Source of the DNA: Plotosus lineatus
Taxonomy: Eukaryota > Chordata > Actinopteri > Siluriformes > Plotosidae
Direction of reading: 5' to 3'
NCBI GenBank assembly: GCA_024760905.1
Contig: CM045737.1
Span: 12,657,226 to 12,721,225, forward strand
DNA length: 64,000 bases
A model generated the notes under the pieces. That model saw only the letters and a list, made by a program, of their open reading frames with translations. It had not been told where the DNA came from and did not search any database. Of this stretch, positions 1 to 11,368 are shown in pieces. Made by a program: the position numbers and the translations under genes. Each line of letters starts with the position of its first letter. Position 1 is the first letter of the stretch.

Positions 1-208
1 TGCAATGTGTTATGACCAGTGCTGTAGTGGTAAAAAAATAAGTGAGTACAAGATGGCAGTGAAGCAACTGAGGCGCACAGAGCGCGGGGAGGGTACGGCT
101 TTGGCTTTGAAACTATTTAGCACTTCATCTCAGCTTTTTATTTACACATTCGCAGAAATTTACGTTGATCAACTATAAAGTAGACCAAATTAAGTCTGTA
201 CTCAGCCA
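1..208. other. unassigned sequence
   Basis: I see no recognisable gene or repeat. It borders a Tc1-like fragment and may be part of the same decayed element. Confidence 0.3.
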
Positions 209-502
209 CTAAAACAAGTTGGTACACGGCGTGGACCGGCGTGGACCCACCACTACAGCGCTGATTATGTCAAATCTCAAGCAAGACTTCCTGGAAACCT
301 TCCCATACAAGCCATGGTTGTAGAGTATTTGTGATATTGTTGTCATATGCACCCAATGACCACTTTTTGCCAAATATATCTGTAAATTCTCCGAAGTTGC
401 TACAGTCCTCTTGGTACACCCACTGACCAGTTTCCTCTTCACTCCTCCAGCCAGTTTGGAGGCGTGGCTTGCTTCAGAAAAGACCCTAGTACTGTAGTAC
501 AA
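209..502 (-). pseudogene. Tc1-like transposase fragment (DNA-binding part)
   Basis: A 97-codon open frame resembles the second helix-turn-helix of Tc1/mariner transposases. The pattern KRKL...RTV is followed by THMTTIS-like spacing (VHMTTISQIL), then HGLYGKV.RKS. In the family this part binds the terminal inverted repeats. The downstream DDE catalytic domain is absent and no inverted repeats were found, so this is a fossil fragment. The assignment rests on motif spacing only. Confidence 0.5.
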
Positions 503-561
503 AATACTTTCCAGTTCTTGAATATAATTACTGTATTACTGTTCTTCAAGGAATTAATATG

Positions 562-564
<3 letters not shown>

Positions 565-629
<65 letters not shown>
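565..629. repeat. (TA)n microsatellite
   Basis: About 65 bp of nearly pure TA dinucleotide. Confidence 0.97.
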
Positions 630-634
<5 letters not shown>

Positions 635-698
635 CTTACTTGGGATGCTGCTTTATCCCTGAGCTCTTTAACCAGTTCCTTGATACCCATAGTTGATT

Positions 699-1056
699 GT
701 CTGTCTTCCTTTCGGCTTTTTCCCTTTTACTCGGGAGTCGCCACAGCGAATCATCTGATTCGCATGTTTGATTTGGCAGAGGTTTTTTTTTTTTTACACC
801 GGATGCCCTTCCTGACACAACCCTTTTTAGCAAGGGACAGAAAAACGCTGACGATTTTGCAGCTACTCTTTTACAAAAGTCAGCAATGGTTCTTTTACAT
901 GCCTCACACCATAGACAGTGAGAGACATGGCCCGCCTTTGATAACCCAGTTAGCTGCACTAGGGGGGACAGTGACAACCTTGTGGAGAGTGGGACTCGAA
1001 CCCCCAACCTTTGGATCAGCGATCCAGTGCCCTATACCACTAGACCACCACTGCCC
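699..1056 (-). mobile_element. SINE-B, full length, with 16-bp target duplication
   Basis: A tRNA-derived SINE read on the minus strand. The head is at about 1056, with a B box (GGACTCGAACC on the plus strand, 992-1002) that fits the pol III consensus. The 3' half, nearer 699, holds GGATGCCCTTCCTGACACAA and then the CTTTCGGCTTTT tail. Both match the ends of the RTE LINE at 49337-52483. It is flanked by a perfect duplication, atacccatagttgatt, at 683-698 and 1057-1072, so the insertion is probably recent. It needs LINE enzymes in trans and encodes nothing. Confidence 0.9.
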
Positions 1057-1072
1057 ATACCCATAGTTGATT

Positions 1073-2619
1073 ATTTGCTTTTATTTACGTTTTTTAATAG
1101 AGTGCTTGGAATAGCTGTTTTTATGCTGATTTAATTCGAATGTTTACAGTTTGTTACAGGTGGAAGCCAATTAGATGAGTATGCAGTGGAGAAGTTGACT
1201 GAGATTACATATATTTTTAGGAGGATCCTATAAACATTTCGGTGACCACCACCACCCACCCACACCACCTGATTTGTTGCTATTATATCTACTAGAATAC
1301 TTGGCTGTTATAAGGTGCATTGATTGAAAACAGGTGGAAAATACTTGTGTGTGTGTGTTTTCATTTCGGGCTTCAAATCAGCAACATATGAATATTTTTA
1401 AGTGCATAATTCCTTTCTATACCTATGTTATATCTTATATCATTTACACGGGCTTGCTCTCAACACTGGTAGACTATTAGTGCTCACTGGTGTGATTTAA
1501 TTGGCTAAGTTTCTGGAATATGTTGCGGTATGACTAAGCAGGGAGAAGGCATGGGAGGGTAAAGATAAAGCAGTGTGCCTTTGTAGTTCACCAGGTACAT
1601 GACTGAGTCTTGTGAATGTACCAAAATATACTGCATAAACCAGTTTTTTTTAAACATAGTGTACTGTATATGACAAATCAGCAAATTGTGCATTTAACAC
1701 AATATGATTATTATATAAACTAATTCACAGCATGAATAATACTGAGTCCCCCAAAAATGATTATTATTTTTGCTTTACTAGGCAGGTTCTCAGATTTTTC
1801 ACAAGATTTTTAAAAAGCTCTCGTAAGCCCTAAGATTGACCACTCGACTTTGTATTTCCAATCTTCTCATTGAAATTCCAATGAATTTAAACTTACAATA
1901 CAATGATACAACTAATATTGCAAAACAATCTCAGTTGCATCCAAAGAGAGCAAGATTACTTTGAAAGTGAATAATGAGTTTAAACTCCAACCTTAAAGTA
2001 TTCATAACCACATTGCGTGCAGATTAATTTCTTGACGAAACACATGAGCTTCCCACCTCTAACATTCAACTGACTTTAATCTGGCCTCAGTGAAAGACTC
2101 AGGAGATAAATGTGGTGTCTGGTGAAGCCTATGAACCATCGATTTCTTCTTTGGTGTCGTGACCAGCAATGTGTGGTGTTTCAACCATTGTCACCACAAG
2201 ACAATAGTCTACCCCAAGAGCCCATCCACTTGGGGAAAAAAAGACAAAAAACACATATTTTGTGTCATTTCAGTTGGCTCTGATAAAACTATGTATGTGT
2301 GGACAAATCAGATAAAGTACTGCAAAGTCTCCATTGTCCTTAATGTCAAAGATTTTTGTACTGAGACAATTTTAGTTGAATTGGTCCCACAATCCAAAAT
2401 TTGGATGAGATATTTTGTGTAAGATCTGGCTGCAGAATTCCCAGATGTGTGTTGTATGCATGTAGTCTCACATCCAGATGTTGTATTTGCATAATATATT
2501 AGCTCATTGTAAATTATTGAAAGTCTCTGTTTCAACTGATAATAGCACTGTAAATCTAAATGTGCTTTGTGTTTCAGTTCCTCAGAAGATAATATTGCAA
2601 AAAAAATGTTTGCATAGTT
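1073..2619. other. no recognisable feature (about 1.5 kb)
   Basis: AT-rich sequence. Only short chance open frames are present, such as 2159-2422, with no domain, splice or codon signal. Nothing here matches the repeat families found elsewhere in the window. Confidence 0.6.
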
Positions 2620-2628
2620 GACCACCAC

Positions 2629-2974
2629 CCTGGCCTGGTGGTAAGGGTAATGGGTCACTGATCCCATGGTTGGGGGGTTCAAGCCTCATTCTCAATGGGG
2701 TGTCACTGCCCCCCCCCCCCCCCCAGTACAGCTAACTGGGTTATCAAAGGCAGGCCATGTGTCTCACTATCTATGGTGTGAGATTCAAGTAAAAGAACCA
2801 TTGCTGACTTTTGTCAAGAGGAACTGCATAGCCGTCAACGTGTTTCTGCCCTGCGATGGCCTGGCGAGCTGTTCAGGGTGTACTCTGCCCTCGCCCAGAG
2901 ACTGCTGAAATTGGTGCCAGCCTGCCCGTGACCCTAATTAGGATGAAGCGGTTCAGAAAATCAATGAATGAATG
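2629..2974 (+). mobile_element. SINE-A with 9-bp target duplication
   Basis: tRNA-like head with A box (tggcctggtgg) and B-box-like ggttcaagcct, then the body shared with SINE-B. The SINE-A tail follows: gatggcctggcgagctg, then cgtgaccctaattaggat, ending in a GAATGAATG run. It is flanked by gaccaccac at 2620-2628 and 2975-2983. The first few bases of the head are missing. A run of about 16 C replaces the usual short C run at 2711-2725. Confidence 0.85.
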
Positions 2975-2983
2975 GACCACCAC

Positions 2984-3453
2984 TCACTGATATTTTGTTG
3001 ATTAACCTTTTTGACAACTCTACCATAAATTGTGAGATATTGGGGGGGGGGGGGGGTTTGCAGATGATATTCCTTACAAATCCCCGAAAACATTTAATTA
3101 CCATTCAAGTCTCGGCTTGAAAATATTTTTTAAATCAATTCTTCTTTTTTTTTGTGATATTCATTGGTGCATTTCTTTGAGTATTAAAGATAATTATGCT
3201 GTTGAAAGTTATAACTCCAGTTGGTTTCAAAGTTCAGATGAAACGCCTCATGATATGCTTAAACTTTAGATTTAACATAATGTTCTTCTGTACTGGGATC
3301 AGAGAACATTCTTCTGAAGGGACTCCTCTTTGCTGATATGATCAGTGGCAAACTGTAGAGCTTCTCTATTGTTCTTTTTGGACACCAAAGCTTTATTACA
3401 GGTATGGCTCCTTTGCAGGTCAAATTTGCCAAATCTTGTTATGATTATAGACG
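2984..3453. other. unassigned, with poly-G tract
   Basis: No gene seen. A run of about 15 G lies at 3042-3056. Confidence 0.6.
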
Positions 3454-3783
3454 TACAGTATGCCCTTGACTATTCACAGTTTTGCACCCACGGTTTGAGT
3501 ATTCGCTGACTGCCGAGCAACCGGCACGTGATTCAAATTCAGCCAATGGCTGTCCTCCTTTCTCCTGATTGGTTGAGCTGATGTCCCACCCCTTTTTCCT
3601 CATTCGCGCACAAGTTGTCAATCAGCCTCTTTTTTGTGTGTGTTTTAATTACCAGTTAAGCTCTATGATACCACTCAAACACTGTGCGTCTTCTCTGGCT
3701 AAGCGATAGAAAACGCTGGATGTCTCTTCTGAAGAAATAAGACTTTCTCCTGAAAAACGACGGTTTTCTCTGAACTGTTGAAT

Positions 3784-4127
3784 TAAGATTTTTTTCAATT
3801 ATTATTCCAGTACAGTCCCTAAGTTCATATTTATGCGTGAGATTTTATGTCCTGTAGCATGATTAACAAACGATACCAAAAGGATAAACTTTATTACAGT
3901 ACTCTTCATGTCCTTTTACATTGAATTTGGAGTGACGTCTCCAAAATGGCGCTGCCCAGAGGGCACGCGTCACGGAGTTCTCAGAGTCAAATTGTTTCTT
4001 TGTTTGTTTTAATTTGTTTGATTTCTTGTTTTGTTTGTTAATGTTTTTCACTATGCTCGTCTATGACCGGTTGACTCTACTACAGCTATAAGATCGGAGT
4101 ATCTTCGGGCGTGTATAACTAAGCATG
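3784..4127. repeat. left arm of M5 inverted repeat
   Basis: Pairs with 4487-4831 as its reverse complement. Shared landmarks are caattattattccagtaca, gataccaaaaggataaac, ctctgagaactcc and the stretch around tctatgaccgg. The arms diverge by roughly 10-15 percent by eye, so the duplication is old. Confidence 0.8.
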
Positions 4128-4149
4128 CTCAACTGGGCTTGTTAGCTGG

Positions 4150-4400
4150 AGAGCTAATATTCTATGGTAGGCAAGCCACACCCCAGCTGACAAGAAGCCC
4201 AGGCGGGAAGGGGCCGAACGACAACTCCGGCGCTTGGAATTGCAGGGGATGAAGGCCGTGTAGCCGGCTGGAGCAATCGCCTCGAGCCATGTTTCACAGA
4301 AACACAGTCCTGTAGATCCCTCTGCGCTGCAATCTGAGCATGAAGCTCGTCCAGCTTGTTTCGTAGGGACTGCACATTTTCAAGCAGTATGGCCGGGAGT
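4150..4400 (-). pseudogene. LINE ORF2 endonuclease fragment inside M5
   Basis: The minus strand reads SLRNKLDELHAQI and, after a frame change, CFCETWLEAIAPAGYTAF. These match the start of the APE endonuclease of L2/CR1-like LINEs: the R.NK.DEL stretch, then the .ETWL strand carrying the catalytic Glu. The adjoining right arm reads GRPYYSYEQLLALGN, which resembles sequence just upstream in such ORFs. The frame is broken and no reverse transcriptase follows. The LINE clade is uncertain. Confidence 0.55.
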
Positions 4401-4486
4401 GCTAAACAAGTCTCTGAGAATTCCGCCTGGGCTTAGCCGGGGTGCGGTTAGCATTGAGCTCCCATAGCAGCTCACGATAGAAGTTG

Positions 4487-4831
4487 TTGCGTGCTTAGTT
4501 TCCCAAAGCTAGAAGCTGCTCATAGCTGTAGTAGGGTCGACCGATCATAGACGAGCATAGTGCAAAACATGAACAAACAAATAAAACAAAGAACAAACAA
4601 AGAAACAATTTGACTCTGAGAACTCCGTGACGTTGCCCTCTAGGGAGCGTCATCTTGGAGATGTCACTCCAAGACGTCACTCCAAGTTCAATGTAAAAGG
4701 ACATAAGCGTAATAAAGTTTATCCTTTTGGTATCATTTGTTAAACATGCTGCAGAACATAAAATCTCTGGAACAAACATTCTCAGAATTAACTTAGGTAC
4801 TGTACTGGAATAATAATTGAAAAAGACTTTA
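4487..4831. repeat. right arm of M5 inverted repeat
   Basis: Reverse complement of 3784-4127. Read on the minus strand it appears to be the 5' region and ORF2 start of a LINE, continuing into the fragment at 4150-4400. Confidence 0.8.
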
Positions 4832-5266
4832 AAACGAGTGCTTTACAACAGTATATGCTGTATAATGTTTATATTTTATCATCTACAAAAATAAGAGTAA
4901 AAATTGAAAAGTTTTTCATAATCATTATTATATTTTACTACATTAATACTGTATTAATGAGTAAGACTGTCTATAGAATGTGTTTAAGAAGCAGATTTTA
5001 GCGCATGTAATAGATACATAGTATCTCACTTCCGGTTGCTCATTCGCACATGTGACGTGATACATGGGGTTTGACTTCTGGGTACAGAACTTGCAGATTA
5101 TCTCGATTCGGGGGAGGGCTCGGAACCGAACCCCTGCAAATGTCGAGGGCCTACTGTATACCCTTTTATACCAACTGTTCAAGGGGATTTTTCTGATATT
5201 GGAATGGTTTCTAGCATTTTAAACAATATTTAAAGATGCGGGTTTTTTTCAAGTACAGCGGTACCT

Positions 5267-5332
5267 TCAGCTGAGATGAGCACCAGCCTCCACATGACCC
5301 TAATTAGGATTAAGCTGTTCAGAAAATGAATA
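5267..5332 (+). mobile_element. SINE-A tail fragment
   Basis: Only the last ~65 bp of SINE-A: gagcaccagcctcc, then gaccctaattaggattaag and gaaaatgaataaatga. The head is missing. Confidence 0.75.
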
Positions 5333-5370
5333 AATGATAGTGTACACTAAATAACAAATACAGTGGGACC

Positions 5371-7541
5371 TTCTTCTTTTCCTTTCGGATGTTCCCTTCA
5401 GGGGTCGCCACAGCAAATCATCTGCCTCCATCTCACCCTATCCTCTACATCTTCTTCTCTTACACCAACTACCTTCATGTCCTCCTTCACCACAGCCATA
5501 AATCTTCTCTTGTTCTTCCTCTAGACCTTTTGCCTGGTAGTTCCAACCTCAGCATCCTACTACCAATATACTCACTATCCCTCCTCTGTACATGTCCAAA
5601 CCATCTCAATCTAGCCTCTCTGACTTTGTCTCCAAAACCTCTTACATGTGCTGTCCCTCTGATGTACTCATTCCTGATCCTATCCATCCTCATTACTCCC
5701 AAAAAGAACCTCAACATTTCCATTTCTGCTACCTCCAGCTCTGCCTCCTGTCTTTTCCTCAGCACCACTGTTTCTAAACATACAACATCACTGACCTCAA
5801 CACTATCTTGTACACTTTTCCTTTCATTCTTGCCGATACCCTCCTATAACACATCACACCGGACACTTTTCTCCAACCATTCCAACCTGCCTCCACACGT
5901 TTCTTCACCTCTTTTCCACATTCCATTGCTCTGGATTGTTGAGCCTAAGTACTTAAAATCCTCCACCTTCTTTATCTTTGCTCCCTGTAACCTCACCATT
6001 CCTCTTGGGTCCTTCTCATTCACACACATGTATTCTGTTTTACTGAGGTGAACCTTCATTCCTCTCCTTTCCACGGCATACCTCCACCTCTCTAGATTTT
6101 CCTGCACTTGCTCTCTAATCTCACCACAGATCACAATGTCATCTGCAAACATCATAGTCCATGGGGAGTCTTGTCTCACCTCATCTGTCAGCCTGTCCAT
6201 CACCATGTCAAACAAGAAGGGGCGCAGAGCTGATCCTTGATACAGTCCCACCTCCACCTTGAACTCTTCTGTCGCACCGACAGCACACCTCAGCACCTTA
6301 CATCTCTCATACATGTCTTGCACCACTCTAACATACTTCTGTGCTACTCCAGACTTCCTCATGCAGTGCCACAGTTCTTCTTTTGGCACCCTGTCATATG
6401 CTTTCTCCAGATCCACAAAGGCACAATGCAGCTCCTTCTGACCTTCTCTGTAGTTCTGTATTAAAATCCTCAAAGCAAACACTGCATCTGTGGTGCTCTT
6501 TCTTGGCATGAAACTAAACTGTTGTTCACAAATGCTGACCTCTGCCCTTAGTCTCGCTTCCACTATTCTTTCCCATAACTTCATCATATGACTCATATCC
6601 CTCTGTAGTTTCCAGAACTCTGCACATCTCCCTTGTTCTTAAAAATGGGCACCAGCACACTTCTCCTCCATTCCTCTGGCATCTGCTCACTCTCTAAAAC
6701 CTTGTTGAATGTTCTTGTCAGAAAATCCACTGCTACCTCTCCTAGACACTTCCATACCTTCACAGGTATGTCATCAGGACCAACTGCCTTTCCACTCTTT
6801 ATCTTCTTTAATGCCCTCTTCACTTCACCCTTACTAATCTTTGCTACTTCCTGGTCCTCAACGGTCACCTCTCATACTCTTTTTTCTCTCTTATTTTCCT
6901 CATTCATCAGCTCTTCAAAGTATGCTTTCCATCTTCCCAGCACACTTCTGACATCAGTCAATTCAGTTCCCTCTCTGTCCTTTATCACTCTAACATGCTG
7001 CATGTCCTTTCCATCTCTATTTCTCTGCTGTGCCAACTGTATAAATTATTTTCTCCATCCTTACTGTCCAACCTAGCATACAAGTCATCGGTGGCCTTTG
7101 ACACCGCTATCTTTGTCTTACGCTGTGTCTCCCTGTACTTCTGTTTACTCTCTTCGGTCCTCTCTATGTCTCACTTCTTCTTAGCTAACCTCTTCCTCTG
7201 TACACACTCCTGCACTTCCTCATTCCACCACCAAGTCTCCTTATCTACTCTCCTTCCAAATGACACCCCGATACTCTCCTACCTGTCTCCCTGATCACAT
7301 TAACTGTAGTTTTCCAGTCATCTGGAAGCAGTTTCTGACCACCCAAAGCCTGTTTCAACGCCGCCTTGAAGATAACACAACACTCTTCTTTTTTCAACTT
7401 CCACCACTTTGTCTTCTGCTCTGCTTTTTTCTTCTTCACCTTTCTCACCATCAGCATCATCCTGCACACCACCATCCTGTGCTGTTTGGCAACACTATCA
7501 CCCCATACTACTTTGTAGTCACGAACTTTCTTCAAATTAAT
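5371..7541 (-). mobile_element. RTE-clade LINE, 5'-truncated copy (R1)
   Basis: Starts at 5371 with the 3' tail (CTTCTTCTTTTCCTTTCGG on the plus strand) and ends at 7541, within the endonuclease-to-RT linker. It aligns along its length with the full copy at 49337-52483. Several frameshifts break the frame. The LINE would reverse-transcribe its own RNA at nicked DNA; this copy is dead. Confidence 0.9.
5844..6596 (-). pseudogene. RTE reverse transcriptase domain (R1)
   Basis: A 250-codon open piece covers RT motifs A (FVDLEKAYDRVP), B (GLYQGSALRPFLF) and C (MMFADDIVI), so the palm Asp residues are kept. The upstream fingers, with KNKGDVQSSGNYRGI, are in another frame at 6593-6868, and the C-terminal part is at 5487-5768. 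The frame is broken near 6596, so no full protein is made. Confidence 0.9.
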
Positions 7542-7763
7542 ATAATAATACAGGTACCTTAACATTAATTATAATTAATAATAAATAATATTAAAACAAG
7601 AATAAACAATAACTCAACTTACCTTTCCGATCATCGACTGTGGCAAAGATGTCACATGGGCAGGCATGAGGTGATGCATAACAGAGAAGGAGGTGGAGAA
7701 TTTTGTGCGTGTGCACGCTACAAATGCCAGTGAGGAAAGGCACATGGTGTGCTCCCACAAGGC

Positions 7764-8029
7764 CAGTGCTTCTTAAATGGTGGGGCGTGCCCCCCTTGGG
7801 GGGGCGTGGTGTGATGCCCGGGGGGGGGGGGGTGCATATGACCCTGGGGAACATGCTTTTTTGCAACACTGCATAGAATTAAGTGTGATTGCGCATCCTC
7901 TACAGTAGGTGGCAGTGGCGCTCTCATTTCACGCTAAGTGCAGTCAACACTATTTAGGTTGCTGGGGGGTTGTAATGTTTTTTTTTTCTTCCTATAGGGG
8001 GCATCAGAAAAAATAATTGAGAAGCACTG
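7764..8029. mobile_element. hAT MITE with 8-bp target duplication
   Basis: Ends CAGTGCTTCTTAA and TTGAGAAGCACTG are inverted repeats typical of hAT elements. Flanks are cacaaggc (7756-7763) and cacaagac (8030-8037), 7 of 8 identical, which fits the 8-bp hAT target site. The interior has no coding capacity and contains G-rich and C-rich runs near 7788-7830. Confidence 0.85.
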
Positions 8030-8221
8030 CACAAGACGTTCTTGGAGCACGCAGGAATACACGTGGAAGAATACAAGGTAAATCAGCCCGAAAAAGCCAT
8101 TTCTCCAGCAGAGCTCATAAATCAAAATTTTGCTTGTTAAATGGGGCAGATTTTTGGTGGATCGAAGCTTGTATCATGGAAAATTCATTATAAAAGACAC
8201 ACGTAAGTCAAGGTACTACTG

Positions 8222-8606
8222 TATTTTACAAACTTATACGTATTCACAACTACTTCTGGAAGGCCACAGTGAGCTTGAGATCGTAACTGATGGCGCCACA
8301 TACTTCAATACCTCAGGCTTAAATAAGACAGGTTCCACCGACAGGTGGTTCTAATCAATGACACCTAACCTAGAACACAATTCTATCAACATCAAGATGT
8401 GATTAATTCAAGGGTATAAGTTGTTTTTCCATGTGGATGATCTGATTTTAATGTAGATTATGAACTTTAGGAATGAGCTACCAACTGTTTGCAATTTAAT
8501 GTTTCATTTCTTACTGTATATCACCTACGCAATGTATGAAAGAGGGTGAAATTTTTGCATGTGTAGGTATGTTGAAAAAAATCAGCAAGTTTCTTTAGGA
8601 TGTAGT
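8222..8606. other. unassigned sequence
   Basis: No gene or repeat recognised. Confidence 0.5.
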
Positions 8607-8620
8607 TATTTTTTTCATGC

Positions 8621-8969
8621 GTGGCAGTGGTGGCCTAGTGGTATAGGGCGCTGGATCGCTGATCCTAGGTTTGGGGGTTCGAGTTCACTCTCCACAAGGT
8701 TGTCACTGTCCCCCCCAGTGCAGCTAAATGGATTATTAAAGGCCGGCCATGTCTCTCACTATCTATGGTGTGAGGTTCATGTAAAAGAATCATTGCTGAC
8801 TTTCGTAGAGGGTAGGCTGCTAAGCCATCCGTGAGTTTCTGTCCCTTGCTAAAGGGTTGTGTCAGGAAGGGCATTCGACGTTAAAAACCTATGCCAAATC
8901 CAATGTGCAAATCAGATCACTCGCTGTGGCCACCCGTGAAAAAGAGAAAAAGCCAAAAGAAGAAGAAGT
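8621..8969 (+). mobile_element. SINE-B, full length
   Basis: A box tggcctagtgg (8631-8641) and B box ggttcgagttc (8676-8686) sit at pol III promoter spacing. The body leads to ttgctaaagggttgtgtcag, then the RTE 5' motif (ggaagggcattcgacg) and the RTE 3' motif (tcgctgtggccac), ending in AGAAGAAGAAG. The flanks tttttttcatgc and attttttccatgc look like an imperfect target duplication. Confidence 0.85.
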
Positions 8970-8986
8970 ATATATTTTTTCCATGC

Positions 8987-9894
8987 AAGGCTATTGGTAA
9001 AGTAACGCCTGGTTTCAGATGAGAGGCAGGGGCAGCGTTGTGAATGTTGGTGGTAGTGTATCAGGGTCCCATAACAGGTAAATGTTAAGCATTTTAACCA
9101 TAGATGCCTTTTTCTAGACGCCTGGTTCTTTTACTAATCATGTTAGCAAGAGAGAAATTGCTTAAAATATTCATCCTGAGGTGAACCAAACACTTCTATG
9201 TATCAGAATGCTTTGCTTTTACTTCAGATCTTTTAAATAGTATAGGCTTTGGCGTTTTGATTCAGGGAACACATATGTGATAATATCAGTCCTTTTAAAA
9301 TCATGTGTGTGGAGGAGGTCTCATTTGGCATATTCCCTTATGGTAGCTTGTAAGACAAATCAGCTGCCTCTGTGAGCTTCTGTTTAGGTCTGTAGAAGTG
9401 TTTAAGGCAATAACACAAGGGAGCTTTTGCCTTTCAAAAATCAGCACATATATCTTGTTGCAAAAACACTATTACAGCCTTTTGACGTGCAGGGACCTGA
9501 TCAAAATATGCTTAATGGCACATTTAAAAATAATTTTATATTCTTGGTTTTACTATTCCTAAATGGACAATAATTTTTTAAAGGTATGCAAAGTCATTAT
9601 GCAAAATAATACAGCATATGGAGAACATACTATATGTGAAGATACATTTATTCAACTGTACATTGAAGGTGAAGCATGTTCGGTTTGACTGTGATTATGC
9701 ACTGAGTTTCTGCTCAAACACGAAAAGACTCCTACATCACATGACTGACAGAAATACTTTTTTCTTTTAAACAAAAGGTTTGCTGGGAGGATTTTTAACC
9801 TAGTTAGGAATGAAACATTTTCATTCTGGGTCCAGTCTTTGGGTCCGTTTTACTTGTGTGTTGAAATATTAAAATCACCAAATTGTCTACAGTA
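8987..9894. other. no recognisable feature (about 0.9 kb)
   Basis: AT-rich, no supported coding frame, no match to the families named here. Confidence 0.55.
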
Positions 9895-10395
9895 TACAGT
9901 GATCCTGCAGCTTCAGTGCTAAAATATTTTTCTTTGAAAAAATGTTTTCAAAAATATTCATCAAAAAAATTCAGGAAAATTATGCAAAACAAGGCCAATT
10001 TATTAAAAAAAAAAAAAAAAAACCTCAAACAAACAACAAAAAACCCAACCCAAAACCCCCCAACAAAACTACTTACATGTTTATGTGAGGTGCGCATCTG
10101 AGTGTGCGCGCGCATCTGTATGTGTGTGTGTATTTATATTTAATTTACATCTTATGGATTATTTTTGAATGTTTAATTGTTGTTATAAGCACTTATAGCG
10201 TTGAATATGTATCCCCCCGCGCAAAATGCAAAAAAACACGAAATAACCTCTGCCACTTCTTAAGGACACCCACTCACCTATATATTACATAAAATTTATA
10301 TAGAAGTTAATTTTAAAGTGCTCTGTGCATGATAATGTCATACAGACAATGTGTATTAATATATAAATAAGTTCTACACCTTATAGTGACAATAA

Positions 10396-10466
<71 letters not shown>
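10396..10466. repeat. (TA)n microsatellite inside M4
   Basis: About 70 bp of TA. The M4 piece at 33206-33230 has a shorter array at the same internal place. Confidence 0.95.
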
Positions 10467-10470
<4 letters not shown>

Positions 10471-10668
10471 CTGTATAACAAACCTTATAAATAACAAATC
10501 CACGGCCAAATCGAGAAGGAGAATCACTGGCGGCACTGGTGCTTGGTTGGGGCTCGTCAGCGCCTCCAGGGCCTTTGCTTTAGTACGTATCATGTTAGTG
10601 TCCAAACTCACATTATTTTTATATCAGTCTGTAATCCACAATGACAAGGCATTTTCCATTTTCACAAC

Positions 10669-10950
10669 TGTTATGGTCTGTGCTAGTTGGTGGCGTTTAA
10701 CTCTCTCTCTCCATAATCTGCATGTGCAGGTGAGGGGTGTGGCTGTTATCCACAGGCAAAATCCAGAGAGCACACCTGAATTCACTCAGCCATCAGCTAT
10801 AAAGAGCTCCGTGCTCAACCAGTTTCCATGTTGATACTCCCTTAGTGATTTTGGTGTTTGTTTTTCCTCTCACCACTATGGTGATCATGATTTTTCCCGC
10901 ACCCCGGTGCTTCCCTTGTGCTCAATAAAAGTAATTGTTTTATGAGGGAG
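10669..10950 (+). mobile_element. LTR fragment, related to the solo LTR at 15051
   Basis: Begins TGTTATGGTCTGTGCT like the LTR at 15051-15406. It shares aggggtgtggctgttat, cagagagc, the ctataaa TATA region (about 10797) and caataaaag (about 10924). The 3' end of the LTR is not recognisable, so the right limit is approximate. Confidence 0.65.
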
Positions 10951-11368
10951 GAAAGGTGTGTTGGATGCTGGGAAATATAATCTCCACCAATCAGCTTGCT
11001 GGATTCACAGCCGATCAAAGAACACTCAAGTCAAGCAGGAGAACAGAGCATGTTGGGTAGCGAAGTTGAATATACATGTAGTGCTCGTGAATTTTGAATG
11101 ATCTTTAATTTTTTTTTCACAATTTCACGATGGAAAATCCCGTGATATTGCAAGGACGCGAAGTAGGAAATGCAAGTGGCATGGGATTACTGTAATTGTT
11201 ATTATAAGCATTTATAATGTTTAATATGTATTTATTGATATTATATACACATATACATGTACATATACGTTAGTCAGGGGGTCGATCCTACTTCATAGAA
11301 GTTAGCAGTCACAGGGGGGTGGGGGGGTTCTCGGGTCCCCATTAACCACGGAAAGTGAGGGATCCCTG

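Larger units (their letters stand above)
3456..5156. mobile_element. M5 DNA transposon, 1.7 kb, with internal inverted repeat
   Basis: The ends are CAGTATGCCCTTGAC on the left and, reverse-complemented, CAGTAGGCCCTCGAC on the right. Both sides are flanked by TA (3454-3455, 5157-5158). This fits a pogo/Tigger-type non-autonomous element. No transposase is visible. The core holds two inverted arms of about 345 bp, 3784-4127 and 4487-4831, around a central LINE fragment. A second copy in the opposite arrangement lies at 60262-62687. CCAAT-type motifs (cagccaatgg, gattggttg) lie near the left end. Confidence 0.75.
5361..8221. mobile_element. MITE (M1/M6-like) split by an RTE LINE and a hAT MITE
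   Basis: The left end tacagtgggacc (5359-5370) and the right end (reverse complement tacagtagtaccttgac, ending 8221) look like the two ends of one TA-flanked MITE. The left end stops at the 3' tail of an RTE copy. The motif resumes after the RTE at aatacaggtacc (about 7545-7556), a plausible target duplication of aatacagtgggacc. The right half also holds a hAT MITE at 7764-8029. Confidence 0.5.
10213..11192. mobile_element. M4 MITE, left end missing
   Basis: The right end (reverse complement CAGTAATCCCATGCC) abuts TA at 11193-11194. The left portion (10213-10500) is the reverse complement of 33180-33400, including the internal TA array. It contains an LTR fragment at 10669. No coding capacity. 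Confidence 0.55.
9897..11368. mobile_element. M3 MITE interrupted by M4 and LTR sequence
   Basis: The left end tacagtgatcctgcag and the right end gtgagggatccctgta are the M3 termini, flanked by TA. The M3 sequence stops at about 10212 and resumes at 11193. The two M3 parts overlap by about 40 bp (10172-10212 and 11195-11232 both run from an aattgtt motif to aatatgtat), so this is not a plain 2-bp insertion. A poly-A/CAAACAAACAA stretch lies at 10006-10040. Confidence 0.7.

Noticed and set aside
1254..1272. CACC-rich stretch as a regulatory site
   Set aside because: Too short and isolated to support a call.
8621..8710. possible tRNA gene (good A and B boxes)
   Set aside because: It is the head of a SINE followed by the SINE body and tail. 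No complete cloverleaf can be drawn, and the same head recurs about 20 times.
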